From Typhlomys cinereus (taxonomy: Eukaryota > Chordata > Mammalia > Rodentia > Platacanthomyidae), in contig JALPQD010000393.1 in assembly GCA_023101885.1 (NCBI GenBank), positions 620,001 to 684,000 of the forward strand: a stretch of DNA of 64,000 bases, read 5' to 3'. A program made the translations under genes and the position numbers. Below the pieces are notes generated by a model, which was not told the origin of the DNA, ran no database searches, and worked only from the letters and a program-made list of their open reading frames with translations. Below, one piece after another: positions 24,112 through 35,803 of the stretch; position 1 is the first letter of the stretch, and the number at the start of each line of letters is the position of its first letter.

Positions 24112-24238
24112 GGCTGGGCAAAATAGGAAAGGCATGTAATCCCTATACCTGTGGAATAGGAGGTTCATAAATTCAAGGTCAGCCTGGGGGTATATGGCAA
24201 TACTATGGCAAATCTAAAGATAAAAACAAATAAATAAA
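24112..24238 (+). repeat. B1 SINE (7SL-derived)
   Basis: Reads GAGGCTGGGCAAAATAGG, then GCATGTAATCCCTATACC, GGAGGTTCATAAATTCAAGG, TCAGCCTGGGG, and an A-rich tail AACAAATAAATAAAAG. A diverged B1 monomer on the plus strand. Confidence 0.85.
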
Positions 24239-24350
24239 AGACATTATCATCCATGCACATGTACCTTCACAGGAATACACAGATATGTACACACACACAA
24301 AACTACATTTATAATGTAAAACTAAAATGAAACTTAAAAAATACAGATAA

Positions 24351-24608
24351 CTCCTACCAGCCAGCTGGAGCCAGTGCTGCGCCGGTAAGGAGAGGACCTC
24401 CTGGGCCACGTCCCAGCTCCCCAGCTTTAATAGCGCCCCAACACTGCCACCTCCTCGCTTTTCCCAATGGCCCGGGACGCGAACTCCTGCCAGGACTCAT
24501 AGTGACCTAGGCAAGCTCCCCTCCCCAACCCCAAACCCCAGGCCAAATAATTCAGTTCAGCAAAAAATGCACAGAAATTGGAAGAAGGTCTTAAGAGTTA
24601 AAACAACA
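24351..24608 (+). promoter_or_regulatory. L1-2 5' UTR (presumed promoter), short GC-rich type
   Basis: About 260 bp. The first 190 bp are rich in C and CpG (CTGCGCCGGTAAGGAG, CCCGGGACGCGAACTCC), unlike the flanks. Only the last 70 bp before ORF1, from about 24545, resemble L1-3 (AATTCAGTTCAG, GAAGGTCTTAAGAG). It starts exactly at the target-site duplication, so it may be complete or slightly truncated. Promoter function is inferred from position. Confidence 0.6.
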
Positions 24609-25695
24609 ATGCCCAAATCAAAGTGCAAATCCATGAGAAACAACACCCAAGTAAACAAATCTCACACTCAAGGAATTAATCCCATAACAATAGACTCCAA
24701 CCAGAACAAACCCACAGAAAATAGCCAAGAAAGCCTGAACCAGGATAACGACTTTCAAAACATGATCATTACCATGTTCAATACTGTGAAAGAGGAAATC
24801 CAGGAGGAATTAAATAATTGCATCAATCATTTTGAAAAGGACCACTACAGACACTTGGAGGAGTTGAGAAAAACAGTATGAGAAACAAAAACAGGCATAG
24901 AGCAGTTAAAACAGACTCAAGCAGAGTTTAAAACTGAACTAAAAGACAAATTATCTTCAACCCAGAACTCAACAGAGTCTTATCAGCAGAACTAACGAAG
25001 CAGAAAATAGAATTTCAGACCTTGAAGACAAAGTGGGAGTATTAACCAGCTCAGTAGAAGAGGTTGTCAAAGCCAAAAAGAAACTCCAGAGAAATATTCA
25101 AGAGTTATGAGACACCCTGAAGAAGCCAAACATGCGTATTCATGGAATACCAGAGCAAGAATCCCAAAATACCACACCTGAGGAAATTTATCAAACCATC
25201 ATCAAGGAAAACTTTCCTTATCTAAAAAAAGAGAGGCCCATTCATATACAAGAGGTATTCTGCACCCCAAACAGATATGACCAAAATAGAAACTCGCCAT
25301 GGCAAATAATAGTTAAAACACTCCACATTCAAAGTAAAGAAATACTGCTGAAAGCCTCAAGGGAAAATAAAACAAGTCACTTTTAAAGGTAAACCTATTA
25401 AAATAACAAGTGACTTCTCAATGGAAACAGTAAAAGCCAGAAGAGCTTGGAGAGACGTACTTCAAGTATTGATGAGCAAAAATGTCAACCCAGGTTAATA
25501 TACCCCACAAAACTATCTGTCATGATTGAGGCACAAAGAAAAATTTTCCAGCACAAAGACATGTCCACCAAACCAGGCCTTCAAAAAATGCTAGAAATGA
25601 TACTAAAGCATGAAGAAAAAAACCAGGCATATCCAGGAGAACAGAAGGGAAGTATAATGCTACCAAAACCTAAAGGTGAAACAATACACTTATAA
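24609..25695 (+). pseudogene. L1-2 ORF1 pseudogene
   Basis: Starts MPKSKCKSMRNNTQ, the same N-terminus as L1-3. The first open piece, to 24881, includes the coiled-coil-type MIITMFNTVKEEIQEELNN. A stop and frameshifts follow. The C-terminal RNA-binding domain is visible in another frame at 25132-25386 (MRIHGIPEQESQNTTPEEIY) and 25447-25695 (QPRLIYPTKLSVMIEAQRK). Total span is about 362 codons, near the family norm. Its role when intact would be RNA coating and chaperoning of L1 RNA. Confidence 0.9.
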
Positions 25696-25714
25696 AAGCC
25701 ACTAAAGATAATAA

Positions 25715-28700
25715 ATGTCTGGAATTAAAAATAGTTTCTCCATTATAACATTAAATGTTAATGGAATTAACTCACCAATCAAGAGACACAGATTACAAAC
25801 TTGATTTAAAAATCACAATCCATCAATCTGCTGCCTGAAGGAAACACATCTCACCACAAAAGATAGGCACATCCTAAAAATAAAAGGCTGGTCAAATATT
25901 CTGCAAGCTAATGGAACAAGGAAACAGGCAGAGGTAGCCATTATACTATCGGACAAAGTAGAATTCAAAACAAAAAAAATCATAAGAGACACAGATGGAT
26001 ACTACATTTTAGTCACAGGTACAATTCACTAGGAAGACTTCACAATACTGAACATATATGCACCCAATACGGGCCCCTCCTATTCATTGAGCAAACCCTA
26101 CAACGTCTAAAGCAAGAAATCAATCCCAAAACGATTATTCTTGGGGATTTCAACACCGCCTTCTCAGATGGGATAGATCAACAGGTAAAAAACTTAACAG
26201 AGACACTTTCAGCTTAACCAAACCTTTACTGAAATGGACCTTACAGAAAAGTAAGACCTTACAGAAAAGTTCTCTATTGAACTTTTCATCCATGTACCAA
26301 AGAATACACATTTTTCTCAGCAGCACACAGAACTTTCTCCAAAATAGATCACATATTGGGCCACAAAACGAGTCTCCACATATACAGGAAAGTTAAAATT
26401 CTAGCCTCTACCTTATCAGACCACCACGGCCTAAAGCTTGACATCCACAACACAACAAGCAACAGAAAATACACTAACTTCTAGAAACTTAACACTATGA
26501 TGCTGAATGAGAATTGGATTCAGGATGAAATTACAAAGGAAATTCGAGATTTCCTGAAAGTGAATGATAATGAAAATACAATTTACCAAAATCTCTGGGA
26601 CACAATGAAAGCTGTCCTAAGAGGTAAGTTCATAGCTCTTAATGCCTACATCAAAGAAATGGAAACATCACAAATAAATAACTTAACAATGCAGCTTAAA
26701 GCTAGAGCAATCTAATCCCAAAAGCAGAAGAAGGGAGCAAATTAGCAAAATAGGGGGAGATTAGGAAAACAATACAGAAAATTAACCAGTCAAAAAGCTG
26801 GTTTGTTGAAAAAAATCAGTAAGATTCATACACCTCTAGCTAAATTAACCAAAAGCAAGAGAGAGAAAGCCCAAATTAACAAAATTAGAAATGAAAATGG
26901 AGGTACTACTGATACCCAAGAAATTCAGAGTATTATAATGTCATATTTATAAAACTTATACTCTGTGAAATTTGACAACACAAAAGAGATGGATGAATTC
27001 CTAAGTAAACACAACTTACCTAAACTGAATCAGGAAGTTGTGAATTATTTAAATAGTCCTATAATATATGAGGAAATCGAAGAAGGAATCTAGAATCTTC
27101 CCACCAAAAAAACGTCTTGGACCATATGGATTCAGCACAGAGTTCTACCAGACATTTGAGGAGCTAATAACACCAACACTCCTTAAACTGTTCCATCAAA
27201 TAGCAAAGAAAGGAACACTACCAAATTCCTTCTATGAAGCTAATATCGTCTTAATCCCAAAACCTAATAAAGATACACTTATAAAGAAAACTATAGGGCA
27301 AACTCTTTGATGAACACTGATGCAAAGATCTCAGCAAAGTCTTAGCAAATCAGGTTCAAAAACATATCAAAAAGATCATCCATGGGGATGAAGTAGGCTT
27401 TATCCCAGGCACACAAGGTTGGTTCAACATACGCAAATCAATAAATGTAATTCACCATATAAACCAGTCCAAAGTTCAAAACAACATGATACCCTCGATA
27501 GATGCAGAAAAAGCTTTTGACCAGACCCAAAAGCCCTTTATGATAAAAACCCTGGAGAAGGTTGGAATAGAAGGAACCTTTATCAATATGACAAAAGCTT
27601 TATACAACAAGCCAACAGCAAGGATTCTACTCAATGGGGTAAATCTTGAAGCATTCCCACTTCGATTAGGAACTAGACAAGGCTGTCCACTCTCACCACT
27701 TCTATTCAATATTGTACTTGAAGTCTTAGCTGAAGCCATAAGACAAGAAAGGGACATAAGAGGGATTCCAATCGGCAAGGAAGAAGTCAAGCTATCCCTA
27801 TTTGCAGATGACATGATCTCATACCTGAATGATCCCAAAATCTCCACCAGGAAGCTCATGGAACTAATTGAGAAGTTCAGCAGGGTAGCAGCATACAAAA
27901 TAAATGTGCAAAAATCAGTGGCCTTCCTATATGCCCACAATGAAAGAAATGAAAAAGCTCTGAGAAAAACAATCCCATTTACTATAGCCCCTAAAAATAT
28001 GAAATACCTTGGGATAAGCCTAACCAAGGAAGTAAGAGACCTTTATAATGAAAACTTTAAAACCCTAAAGAAAGAAATAGCAGAAGACACCAGAAGGTGG
28101 AAAGACCTCCCATGTTCCTGGACAGGCAGAATCAACATCATAAAAAAGGCAATATACAAATTCAATGCTATACAATTAAAATCCCAAAGCAATTCTTTAA
28201 AGAAGTTGACCAAACAATCTCAAAATTCATATGGAAGCACAAAAGACCCAGGATAGCCAAGACAATCCTGAGTAACAAAAACAGGGCTAGAGGTATCACC
28301 ATACCAAACCTTAGTCTATACTACAAATCCATAGTTGTAAAAACAGCCTGGAATTGACACCAAAGTAGAAACATAGATCAATGGATAAGGGTTGAAGACC
28401 TAGATATGTCCACAAAACTATAACCATTTGATCTTTGACAAAGGGGCCAAAAAATCCGATGGAAAAAGAACATCTTCAACAAATGGTGCTGGCAAAACTG
28501 GATCTCCACATGCAGAAGATTAAAACTGGACCCGTACTTGTCACCATGTACAAGAATTAATTCCAAATGGATCAGGACCTCTATATAAGGCCAGAGACTA
28601 TAAAAACCATAGTTGAAAGGGTAGGGAACTCCCTCGAGCTGATTGGGCTAGGCCAACAGTTCCTAAACCTACATCCAATAGCACAGTCATTACAACCAAC

Positions 28701-29505
28701 ACTCAACAGATAGTATCTTGTGAAATTAAAGACCTTCTGTTCAGAGGAAGAGATTGTAACTCGAGCACAAAGGCAACCGACAGAATGGGAGAAAATCTTC
28801 ACTAACCACATATCTGATAGAACTCTACTATCCAGAGTGCACAAAGAGCTTAGAAAACTAAACACCAAGTCAACAATTGGCCACATTAAAAAAGAGCCTT
28901 GAAACTCAAAAAGAAATTTTACCAGGGAAGAAATTGTAATGTCTAACAAATATCTTAAAAAATGCTTCGCATCCTTAGACAATAGAGAAATGCAAATCAA
29001 AACTTCCCTGAGATATCATCTCACCCTTGGCAGAATGGCAAAAATCCACAATACAAACAACACTAAATGCTGTAGAGGATGTGGAGAGAAGGGAACTCTC
29101 CTACATTGCTGGTGGGAATGCCGGCTTATACAACCACTCTGGCGAGCCATTTGGCGATTCTTTAAAAAGTGAAAGATTGAAATGCCATATGACCCTGCTA
29201 TTCCACTTTTGGGATTAATCCCCCATACACCAAAAATTTACCTCAATAGCACAAGCACGATCATGTTCATAGCAGCACTGTTTACAATAGCAAAGTCATG
29301 GAATCATCCCAAATGTCCAACAGTTGATGAGTGAATAAGGAAACTGTGGTACATCTATACAATGGAGTACTACTTAGCCATCAAAAATCATGAATTTATG
29401 CAATTTGCTGGGAAATGGATGGGATTAGAAACAATTATATTGAGTGAAGTATCCCAGACATGGAAAATTATGTGCCATATGTACTCCCTAATAGGTGGAT
29501 CCTAG
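25715..29505 (+). pseudogene. L1-2 ORF2 pseudogene with intact FADD site
   Basis: The span of about 1,263 codons matches full-length ORF2. Endonuclease signatures: KETHLTTKDRH near 25840, GDFNT at 26143-26157, and SDHHG near 26420. The reverse transcriptase is open over 27486-28256, with [20 protein letters not shown] and the catalytic FADD at 27801-27812. The C-terminal cysteine motif [18 protein letters not shown] lies at about 29068-29125, and the stop is near 29503. At least several stops and frameshifts break the endonuclease and the regions either side of the reverse transcriptase, so no complete protein is possible. L1-2 is the best preserved of the three large copies in its reverse-transcriptase core. 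Confidence 0.93.
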
Positions 29506-30888
29506 TACCAAACCCACTTAGAGACACTCAAAGACAAATCTCTGTAATAAGTACAGTAATTGTTAAGATTATAACAGGAGGGATGGGGAAGGAGGGCCAC
29601 ACTAGAAACAAGGAGAGAGGAGACCATGTTACAGCAGAGAAAATAGGCCACCATCAAGGACTGCAAGTAAGTAGTGAGACTTCTGGTTAAGTTCACAGAC
29701 TTTCCTTTGATCATTTGCAACTCATGGGGTATAATCTCACCAGAATGGGAGGGCATATAGGCTGCCTGATAGAAAGTAACCATTTTTAATGGTGATTGAC
29801 TTCTCTCTAACCATGGTCTCCTACTTTTATTCCATCTACCTTTGAATATATCTTATAACAAGACTCTAATTTAACAGGTTTTTTAAAATTTTTTAAAACA
29901 TATGTTCAATATATTGCATCTTTTTCTTTTTTTTAAATTTTTTATTATTATTGTATTCAGTTGTGCGTATATGTGTGCGCATGTGTATGTGTGTGTGTAT
30001 GTGTAGATCCACGGGCGAATTCGGGAACCACCATGAACCGCTTCCATCTCCTCCTTGTTTACTCTGTCCTGGGATTCACAGGCTCTGTCCTACCAGGACC
30101 AGAAACGCAGGACGGCCTACTTCTGCCCTGCGTCTATATGTGGGGTCTAGAATCTGAACTCAGGACCTTCTGCCTGTAAGGCAAAGACTTAACTCTTGAA
30201 CCACCTCTCCAGCCCCTAATTTAACAGGTTTTTATCTCTGGCCAGGGGGTGACTTCCAGTACCCATGAGGATGTAGCCAAGGGCATTGCAGGAGCAGCAA
30301 AACTGAAAAAAAAATCAACAAACCATAATTCAGAACATCAGAGACTCTATATCAACCATCTGGAACTGGGCCAGCCTAATCTCTCCCCATCCTGAAGCTC
30401 AGGGAATTTGCAGAAGAGTGGTCCATAATATTGTAAGAGCACAAGGATGGGAAGAGTAATGATATGCAAGATACTCCACACAAGTTAAGGCCGAAGCAAT
30501 CATAATAGGACTTTGTATGACCTGCGCTATGTCCAACACATTGTTGACCCCACAAAGTCTAGCATGGACTAAAGGCACTAGTATCCTTGGAAGCTAGGGA
30601 ATGACAGTCACAGCAGTGTTCCTAAGTTAAAGAGGAACACAGGAAAGGGTTCTGAGAAATGCCACTGGGTCCTTGCAACTCATTGGAGAGGAGGACCGAA
30701 GAGAGTTTGGCAAGCACACTAAAGAATGCTCTGGGGATTGGGTGGGAGGAAGCACTGGGGGATTGGAAGGGAGGGGAGAAGGGAGGGGGGAACAGGAGGA
30801 TGGGGGGGGAAGGTGGAGGGAGGAAGGGGACCGGTGTACTTGTTAAGTTTGTATGAGCAGAAATAAAAAAAAAAAAAACAAAAAAAAC
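29506..30888 (+). repeat. L1-2 3' UTR with G-rich tract and A-rich tail
   Basis: Contains the conserved AACATCAGAGACTCTATA segment and the late TTAAGTTTGTATGAGCAGAAAT. A strongly G-rich polypurine tract with several runs of four or more G lies at about 30740-30835, a usual feature of rodent L1 3' UTRs. The L1 proper ends in AATAAA plus an interrupted A tail at 30862-30888. The SINE at about 29884-30215 interrupts it. Confidence 0.88.
29884..30215 (-). mobile_element. Young B2-type SINE with extra 3' sequence
   Basis: The SINE body is at about 29925-30215, minus strand, with the usual GGGGCTGGAGAGGTGGTTCA-like head. The 18-bp duplication CTAATTTAACAGGTTTTT lies at 29866-29883 and 30216-30233. 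Between the left duplicate and the body is about 40 bp of non-SINE sequence (29884-29924). In sense orientation this is an A-rich tail, then a unique stretch with TTGAACATATGTTTT, then a second A-rich run. This looks like transcription past the SINE end to a TTTT terminator, followed by retroposition. Confidence 0.85.
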
Positions 30889-31019
30889 CCATGTATGTGA
30901 TCCTCAGAATATCAAAATATTCCAGGCAATATGCTTAAGCACAGCTCCCTGGGCTTTGGCCTGGACTAACCTAATAAGAATATCTGCAGGTAGAGCCACT
31001 CAACTCAAATTTTTACCAC

Positions 31020-31250
31020 ATTTCTAAGGGGCAATATTTTTGAATGTTCTATTCTTTTAGTGTTTAATACCTTATTCCTTGATCCTATTCCTTCTATTCT
31101 CATCATGACCTTTCTTCTCTACCAATCTACCTCCTATCTTCATGTATTTTCACACGTGTGGCCCACTGAACTTCATCAGGGTTGCCTTTGATGGCATGTG
31201 CCTGAGTACTTGCTGGAACGTAAATCTTTTCACTGGATATACCTCAAAGT
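31020..31250 (-). repeat. Old L1 3' UTR fragment inside the transduced tail
   Basis: Contains ACACGTGTGGCCCACTGAAC and TTTGATGGCATGTGCC, closely similar to 14840-14910. Read in reverse it is an older rodent L1 3' UTR. Confidence 0.55.
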
Positions 31251-31321
31251 GATTCTTATGCCCTTAAAAGTTTGAGAATCACTTTAATACATTACTAGAT
31301 TCTTAATTATGGAAAGTTCAT

Positions 31322-31430
31322 TGGACATTACTGAGCATTTACTATGTGCTAAGACTGTACTTGAAATTAGAGATTCATTGCAATCAAGAAAGTGCTTGTT
31401 TCCATTTTACTGACAAAGAGACAAATGTCC
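31322..31430 (+). repeat. MIR-like fragment inside the transduced tail
   Basis: TTACTGAGCATTTACTATGT, TGCTAAGACTGTACTTG, then TTTCCATTTTACTGACAAAG. This is the 3' MIR phrase order. The 86-residue frame at 31346-31606 overlaps it and is not evidence of a gene. Confidence 0.6.
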
Positions 31431-31575
31431 ATCGAATGCGTAGGAAAGTGTCAAGTGTGTCTTACTCCCTAGAGTGTTTTATTATGTTCCAAAGAACAAA
31501 ATTTTGTGTTTTAAAATTTTTCAAGGTGCTCCATTTTCCTGTAAAAAGGAACGACTCATTTGTAAAATTGGTGAC

Positions 31576-31581
31576 ATTAAA
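31576..31581 (+). terminator. Polyadenylation-type signal ATTAAA ending the transduced transcript
   Basis: ATTAAA 15 bp upstream of the second A tail. This spacing is normal for mRNA 3' end formation. Inferred to have ended the L1-2 progenitor RNA. Confidence 0.65.
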
Positions 31582-31619
31582 GTGTTTTTATTCTGAAAAA
31601 AATTAAAAAATACAGATAA

Positions 31620-33734
31620 TATAAAAATAGTATATATATATATATAATATCATAGAATAATATTTAATATTATAAAAATTATAAACATGGTTAGTATTAA
31701 AAAATGGAAATGAGGAGAACTCACAGACTCTTGTTTTCTGGAATATTCTTTAGGAAGCGTGCATTCCAACGATCCAGTTACATTCAATATGATGGATAGC
31801 ATTACCTCCACATTAAATCCAATGTTCTCCAGTTTATCCTGTGGGCAACTTCATGTTCATGTGCTCTGTAGCCTGGGAACACTGTGCTCTTTCGCTTTCC
31901 TATTGGGAACCTTAGGTGGCTTGGGAAAGGTGGTATTATCTAAATTCAAGATGACAAAAAGAAACACGTGCTCGCCAGTCTGGAATTTCATCAAATGATG
32001 GTATCAGATTATGGATACAAAATGACTCTGTTGTCTGCAGTGACTAATTTTTTATGGAACCCATTTGACAATGTATAATTCAGACACTGGTGAAAAGAAA
32101 AGATTCTCCGGTGGGATTGTGAAGTCCATCATGGGGCCATCCCCTTGACATTTCCTTGTGGTGGTGGTAAATGTCTTTTCTGTGTAAGAAGAGATGTTTC
32201 CTTTCTTAACAATCAGGAATCTTAATAACACCATGCTGACAAATCAGTTTTCCTCATCAACCATAAATTTTGACAGAGAAAGATACATAAAATAGAGTTA
32301 AAGAATATTATTGGGATGAAACTGGTGGATCAGTTTCATCTACCTCCTATCTTCATGTAATTATCTTTAGGTTAAGATAGCCCCAGCAGATGTTGAATCA
32401 AAGTAAAGTGTGGACATGAGAATATCAATGATTTGAGAATGAGAATATCACTGAATACAAATCCCTGAAAATACAGAATTCAAAACTTAGACCATGTACA
32501 TAACTGAATTTGTATGGAATTTTCTCAGGTACAATTTTGGTAATTGAGTTGAGCACTTTGCAATTTTTATTGGTGGTCTGGAAACATTGCTTTGTGAAAA
32601 TATTTACTGTCTAATTTTCTTTTTATTGTGTGACCTTTATTGTATGGGTGAGTAAAACTTTAATGTAGTCTATTTATGTGAAGAAAATTGGTGACATTAC
32701 ATGCTGCTAATGAAACTGTGTTCCACTTCTTTTGAAATATCTTTAGGATTAACTGCTATCAGTGAATCAGTGAATATACAGAAACTCTAAAACCAATTAT
32801 TCCATCCTATATGTATACTTAAATGCATAGTAAAGTTCGTTTAAAACTAAAGGCCATAGTACCAAATGAGAAGAAGCCAGATGCTTTTCAGTGAACATAA
32901 CTATTATCAAATATCATTGCACATAAACCAACTAAAACTGTACACAAATAAAAATGTCACACATGATTCAAAATACATGTGCTAGGTTAGGATTTACAGA
33001 AGACCCAAACGTGGCCCAAATTTATCTTTCTTGTTTTAAGTTTGAACATTGAAGTTCTCCAGTCAGAAGCAGCAGCGAAGTGTTGCTAAAGGGAATCTCT
33101 GGGGTGCTGCTGAAAGTTTGTGTTCTGATAAATGTTTCAAATGAAATGCTTACTTTGTGATTTCATAGCAATTTATACTTATTCATATTATATTTTTGAT
33201 TCAATGTTGAATTTTAAAATAATTACTTAAACCTATTAACTGGTTCATTAAATACCTTATTAGCCTCTGTTTTAATATGACCATAATGGTTATGGTTTAA
33301 CTGAGATTGTACATCCTGTAGAGTAAAACTCTGACAAAGTTCTTTCATTTCTGATTTAATATGTAATCATCTTAAACTTCATTTCTTATACTGGTATCCA
33401 AAATTAAGTGAACAATAACAAAAACAAAATATGAATAACTTAAGATTACAAAAGTACTGTTGCATCTATTTTCACTATTTTTTATTGTTAACATTGAACA
33501 CTAGTAACTGAAGCAACATGAAAACAAAAAAAAGTTTCAAGATGAAAGAAATCATGGCCTTCTGTGTGAGGAAACTTAAGCACACATGCTGAGATGGGGA
33601 CATGGTCAAAGACATGTGCATTTTTATGAAACAAAACAAATAAATTCACCATTTATCAACAATTTCCTATAGATTAAGTTGAACTGTGAAATAAGTGGAC
33701 ATATGCTATTTTATTTTAATTATAAATATTATAC
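31620..33734. other. Unassigned AT-rich DNA
   Basis: A short TA-dinucleotide run lies at about 31629-31648. No gene or clear repeat recognised. The frame at 31759-31998 has no recognisable domain. Confidence 0.5.
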
Positions 33735-34715
33735 ATAATATCACCACGTCTATTTAACATTGTACTTGAAGTCTTAGCTAAAGCTATAAAATGAGAGAAA
33801 GAGGGAGAGAAATAAATAAGAAAATTAAAAGTAAAAATAAGTCAAGTAGAATGGAAGATTATAAAATTAATGCTGAAGAATCAGTAACTTAATGGTACAC
33901 CAATGATGAATAAAATAAATCTAAGAGAAATAATACCATTTATCATATCTCCAAAAAATTTGAAATACCTTGAAATAAATCCAAGCAAATATGTGAAAGA
34001 CTTACACAATGAAAACTTTAAAACTCTAAAGGGAAAGATCACAGAAGACACTAGAATGTGGAATGACCTTCTATGTTCCTGGATTGGTAGAATTAGCATT
34101 TAAAAATGACCATTCCTGCCAAAAGCAATATGCATGGATTTAATTTTTTAGAGAAATTTATAAAACAATCTTAGAATTCATCTGGAAGCACAAAAGGCCT
34201 AGGATAGCCAATATAATCCTGATCACTAAGAACACTGTTAAAGGTGTCATTATACCAAACCTTAATCTGTACTACAAATTAAAAATAGACACATAGATCA
34301 ATGAATTAGAATTGAAGACCCAGATGTAAGCTCATACATCTATAGTCAACTGATTTTTGACATAGATGCCCAGAAAAACCATTGGAGAAAACACAGTATC
34401 TTCAACAAATTGTGCTGGCAAAATTGAATATCTGCATGAATAAAACTGGATCCTTATTTGTCATTTTGCATAAATATTAGCTCCAAATGGATCAGAGACT
34501 TCAATGTTAGTCCAGAGATCATAAAAATTCTAGAAGAAAGAAAAGGGCATACATTTGAATTGATTGGCCTGGGTTAGTGTTTTCTGAATAGGAACCCAAG
34601 TGCAAGTAAATTAGAAAAACACTCAATAAGTAGGAAATCATGCAATTAAAAAGCTTCTGTTCAGCAGCAAAAGATATTGTTAGCCAAGCAAAAAGGCAAC
34701 AAGAAGAATGGGAAG

Positions 34716-35148
34716 TGTTGCATTTCACCTGCATGGTTGCTGATAAATGATTATCAAATGGCTTACGGGAACAAGAATTTATTTTCTTACTGGTAGTCCA
34801 GTTACAGTTCATAGTCCAGCCTGATGGGAGAGCACACACCAACATCAGGGCCGAGGGAACTGGCCGCACCATCTCTACGTAATGACTGAGAGAGGGATGA
34901 TCCTTACTTGACAGACTAGCATGTCTAGCCAAGTGTACACAAGGATGCCAACTCTCTCAACCAGTTCTCGGTACTTTATTCATCTATTCAGGGCCTGGTC
35001 TTACCCATAATAGGCTGGGCCTTCCCCATGAGCTACACAATCTCCTGCAGGTTTGCTCTAGGCCTCACTCAACTACTAACCTGTCTACAAATGTGTCCAG
35101 AGTTCAAACTCTCAACTGTCAAGTTGACAATTGTGTCTAACTATGATA
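34716..35148 (-). mobile_element. LTR-like repeat, family X (copy 2), clean insertion in L1
   Basis: A 433-bp insertion in old L1 ORF2, flanked by GGAAG at 34711-34715 and 35149-35153. In minus-strand sense it starts TATCATAGTTAGACAC (the 44.9-kb copy starts TGTCATAGTTAGACA) and ends GCAGGTGAAATGCAACA. A 5-bp duplication with TG...CA-type ends fits an ERVL-MaLR solo LTR. The family name is not certain. No coding sequence. Confidence 0.75.
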
Positions 35149-35803
35149 GGAAGTGATCATCACTAACCACATATCTTATGAAAGACTAATGTCCAGAGTA
35201 CACAAAGAATTCAAAAAATTAAATACTAAGAAGGTAAACAACCGAATTAAAACTGGGTCTTAGAACTTGAAAGAAACTTTTCACAGAATGCAATTCAAAT
35301 GTCTAACAAATATCTTTAAAAATGTTCCACTTCCATAGCCAAAAGGAAAATGCAAAATAAAACCACCCTGAGATATCATCTTACCTATCAGAATGGCTAA
35401 AATCCAAAACACATACAGTAACAAATGCTGACAAGGATATGGGAAGAAGGGAATACTCATACATCACTGTTGGGAATGCAAATTTGTACAACTCCTTTGG
35501 AGAACAGTTTGGAGGTTCCTAAGAAAAGTTAAATATTGAAATGTCATGTGACCTGGCTAAACCACTCCTGGAATATTCCCAAAGAAAGCTGTATCTTACT
35601 ATGGAGACACATGTACCTCTATGTCCATTGAAGTTTTATTCACAATAGCTAGCAAAGAAATGGAGTCAGTTTAGATATCTAAGAGTAGATGATGGATAAT
35701 GAAAATGTGGTACCTATACACAATATGATGCTATTCAACTGTCAAGGAAAAAAAATGAATCAATGAAATTTGGATGGAATCAGAAGAAATTATATTGAGA
35801 AAA

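Larger units (their letters stand above)
30889..31595 (+). mobile_element. 3'-transduced flank carried by L1-2
   Basis: About 707 bp of sequence unrelated to the L1 body, between the L1 poly(A) and a second short A tail. It lies inside the L1 target-site duplication. An ATTAAA polyadenylation-type signal at 31576-31581 is 15 bp before the A run at 31596-31602, as expected if L1 transcription read past its own weak signal. Inside it are an old L1 3' UTR piece (31020-31250, minus) and a MIR-like piece (31322-31430, plus). It should therefore derive from the genomic flank of L1-2's source element. Confidence 0.82.
24351..31602 (+). mobile_element. L1-2: LINE-1 with a 3'-transduced tail, decayed ORFs
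   Basis: Order: GC-rich 5' UTR 24351-24608, ORF1 24609-25695, ORF2 25715-29505, 3' UTR with G-rich tract and A-rich tail to 30888, then about 707 bp of non-L1 DNA ending in a second short A tail. The perfect 17-bp duplication TTAAAAAATACAGATAA at 24334-24350 and 31603-31619 brackets the whole unit, including the extra 707 bp. The TT/AAAA motif fits L1 endonuclease cleavage. A young SINE is inserted in the 3' UTR. Stops and frameshifts in both ORFs make it inactive, although its reverse transcriptase has the longest open stretch of the three large L1s (256 codons). Confidence 0.93.

Noticed and set aside
27476..28027. 183-residue minus-strand frame
   Set aside because: Antisense shadow of the open L1-2 reverse-transcriptase region. 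No independent support.
24351..31602. L1-2 as a possibly active retrotransposon
   Set aside because: ORF1 has a stop and a frame change after about 90 codons from its MPKSKC start, and ORF2 is split into several frames, despite the intact FADD motif.
31346..31606. 86-residue frame in the transduced tail
   Set aside because: It overlaps a MIR-like fragment and runs into the A tail. No recognisable domain.
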